A stretch of 6,821 nt of DNA, from positions 1 to 6,821 of the forward strand of contig CAKPKZ010000084.1 of the NCBI GenBank assembly GCA_934167435.1, given 5' to 3'. The stretch is from an uncultured Clostridia bacterium. GTDB lineage: Bacteria > Bacillota > Clostridia > TANB77 > CAG-508. Positions within the stretch are counted from its first letter, which is position 1, and each line of letters begins with the position of its first letter. Both the position numbers and the translations under genes were made by a program. Of this stretch, positions 6,511 to 6,821 are shown piece after piece. The notes under the pieces were generated by a model, which worked only from the letters and a program-made list of their open reading frames with translations, did not search any database and was not told where the DNA came from.

Positions 6511-6821
6511 CCTACTGCCATGGTAAGTAGAGGCAGAGGAAGGATTGGTTCTGCGGCTGCGACCGCTCGGCGAATCGGCATCGCCGTAATTGCCTCCTCT
6601 TAGAACTCGATAGCCAGGATAGTTGGCCTCTTGTGTCCATTCCAATCTATTTCCTAATATGTCATATACATTATTTATTACATCTTTATTATTTTCTCCT
6701 CCTGTTGTATTTTCTTTGTTTCTTTCAGCATTTTGCAATGTAGCTGATGGCGTATCTGTTGGTTTTTCAGTTACATCTACTCCATTATCCTGCATCCATC
6801 TCATCATTGCATCATACTGAC
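6490..6821 (-). CDS. FGE/SUMF1-like C-type-lectin-fold protein, C-terminal 109 residues; candidate DGR target protein
   Basis: The frame is open at the window edge (QYDA precedes the first visible Met, 6807), so the true start is upstream and 109 residues are visible. QYDAMMRWM, an Asn/Thr-rich linker, then NVYDILGNRLEWT, YRVLRGG and the final GSRFTLYIK match the end of the formylglycine-generating-enzyme-like domain: GNVWEWT, RGGSW and GFR blocks in the family. No cysteine occurs in the visible part, and GFR is GSR, so sulfatase-activating catalysis is unlikely; a binding or display role is more plausible. Between YRVLRGG and GSRF lie about 25 residues rich in Gly, Ser, Arg, Asp and Thr, encoded by GC-rich, C/T-ending codons unlike the A/T-ending codons of the linker (for example AAA GAA AAT ACA). 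This fits a variable region of a diversity-generating retroelement. Related clostridial proteins often have a pilin-like membrane anchor at the N terminus (from memory), which cannot be tested here. The reading frame is intact to a TAG stop and a terminator follows. Confidence 0.85.
   Translation of the reverse strand, partial: QYDAMMRWMQDNGVDVTEKPTDTPSATLQNAERNKENTTGGENNKDVINNVYDILGNRLEWTQEANYPGYRVLRGGNYGDADSPSGRSRRTNPSSASTYHGSRFTLYIK
6492..6505. repeat. 14-nt perfect palindrome over the stop codon of the FGE-like gene
   Basis: ACTTTATATAAAGT reads identically on both strands and covers the Leu-Tyr-Ile-Lys codons and the last base of the stop region. It could extrude as a weak AT-rich hairpin or cruciform immediately 3' of the candidate variable region. 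It is also largely dictated by the conserved codons, so significance is uncertain. Confidence 0.4.
6493..6630 (-). other. Candidate DGR variable region (VR)
   Basis: The core 6511-6600 is 53/90 GC (59%), against 14/60 at 6661-6720 and 21/80 at 6401-6480. Of its 30 codons, 13 end in C, 11 in T, only 3 in A. Codons such as GGC, GAT, GCC, AGC, CGC, ACC, TCC, CAT and TAC fit AAC/AAT template codons rewritten at the first two positions. The segment occupies the end of a C-type-lectin fold, the standard VR position, and the invariant-looking 3' end (GSRFTLYIK codons, 6493-6519) would hold the initiation-of-mutagenic-homology site. Outer limits are estimates: GAG GCC AAC at 6622-6630 may already be variable. 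No template repeat is in the window, so this rests on composition, codon pattern and position. Confidence 0.62.

Noticed and set aside
6511..6600. GC-rich segment as a recently transferred fragment or inserted element
   Set aside because: The reading frame and the conserved motifs on both sides are continuous, there are no terminal repeats or target duplications, and the composition change is limited to the hypervariable position of the domain.
6490..6807. A complete small gene of 105 residues starting at ATG 6807
   Set aside because: The frame is open upstream to the window edge, and the preceding residues QYDA continue the FGE-like domain, so the Met at 6807 is internal.
1..6821. CRISPR array, tRNA or rRNA gene, insertion sequence
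   Set aside because: No regularly spaced repeats, no cloverleaf-like sequence, and no transposase or terminal inverted repeats were seen by reading both strands.

Overview
The window looks like chromosome from a low-GC Gram-positive bacterium, most likely a clostridial Firmicute, possibly an uncultured gut lineage. The evidence is very AT-rich DNA, A/T-ending codons, strong AGGAG-type ribosome binding sites, canonical -35/-10 promoters with 17-bp spacers, and a housekeeping gene set typical of the group. Species cannot be fixed from sequence alone. Every supported gene lies on the minus strand, so transcription runs from high to low coordinates.

In transcription order: (1) 6821-6490 is the 3' end of a gene for a formylglycine-generating-enzyme-like (FGE/SUMF1, C-type-lectin fold) protein whose 5' part is outside the window. 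(2) A strong intrinsic terminator (about 6381-6440) follows, and the lysS promoter overlaps its T tract. (3) lysS (6324-4819) encodes class II lysyl-tRNA synthetase. (4) A 102-nt gap carries a good promoter (4761-4789). (5) A tightly packed run follows: M50 site-2-type membrane metalloprotease (4716-3976), tsaD (3960-2974), a COG1768-like metallophosphatase (2960-2256) and recG (2229-184), with gaps of 13-26 nt. (6) After 48 nt a small N-terminally membrane-anchored protein begins at 135 and runs off the window. No intrinsic terminator is visible inside this run, so it is probably one operon combining tRNA modification (tsaD), DNA repair (recG), membrane proteolysis and a phosphohydrolase.

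The most interesting part is the end of the FGE-like gene. About 90 bp (6511-6600) are 59% GC, while sequence on either side is about 23-26% GC. In that stretch 24 of 30 codons end in C or T (13 in C), many are codons rare in this genome (CGC, GCC, GGC, AGC, TCC, ACC), and they sit where the ligand-binding face of C-type-lectin-fold variable proteins is found. The flanking residues (GNRLEWT, YRVLRGG and GSRFTLYIK) look conserved. This is the pattern expected of a variable region (VR) of a diversity-generating retroelement (DGR), in which AAC/AAT codons of a template repeat have been rewritten by adenine-specific mutagenesis. No template repeat or reverse transcriptase is in the window, so if the reading is right the target is either served in trans or the retroelement core lies upstream beyond 6821. 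The rest of the window is ordinary chromosomal housekeeping.
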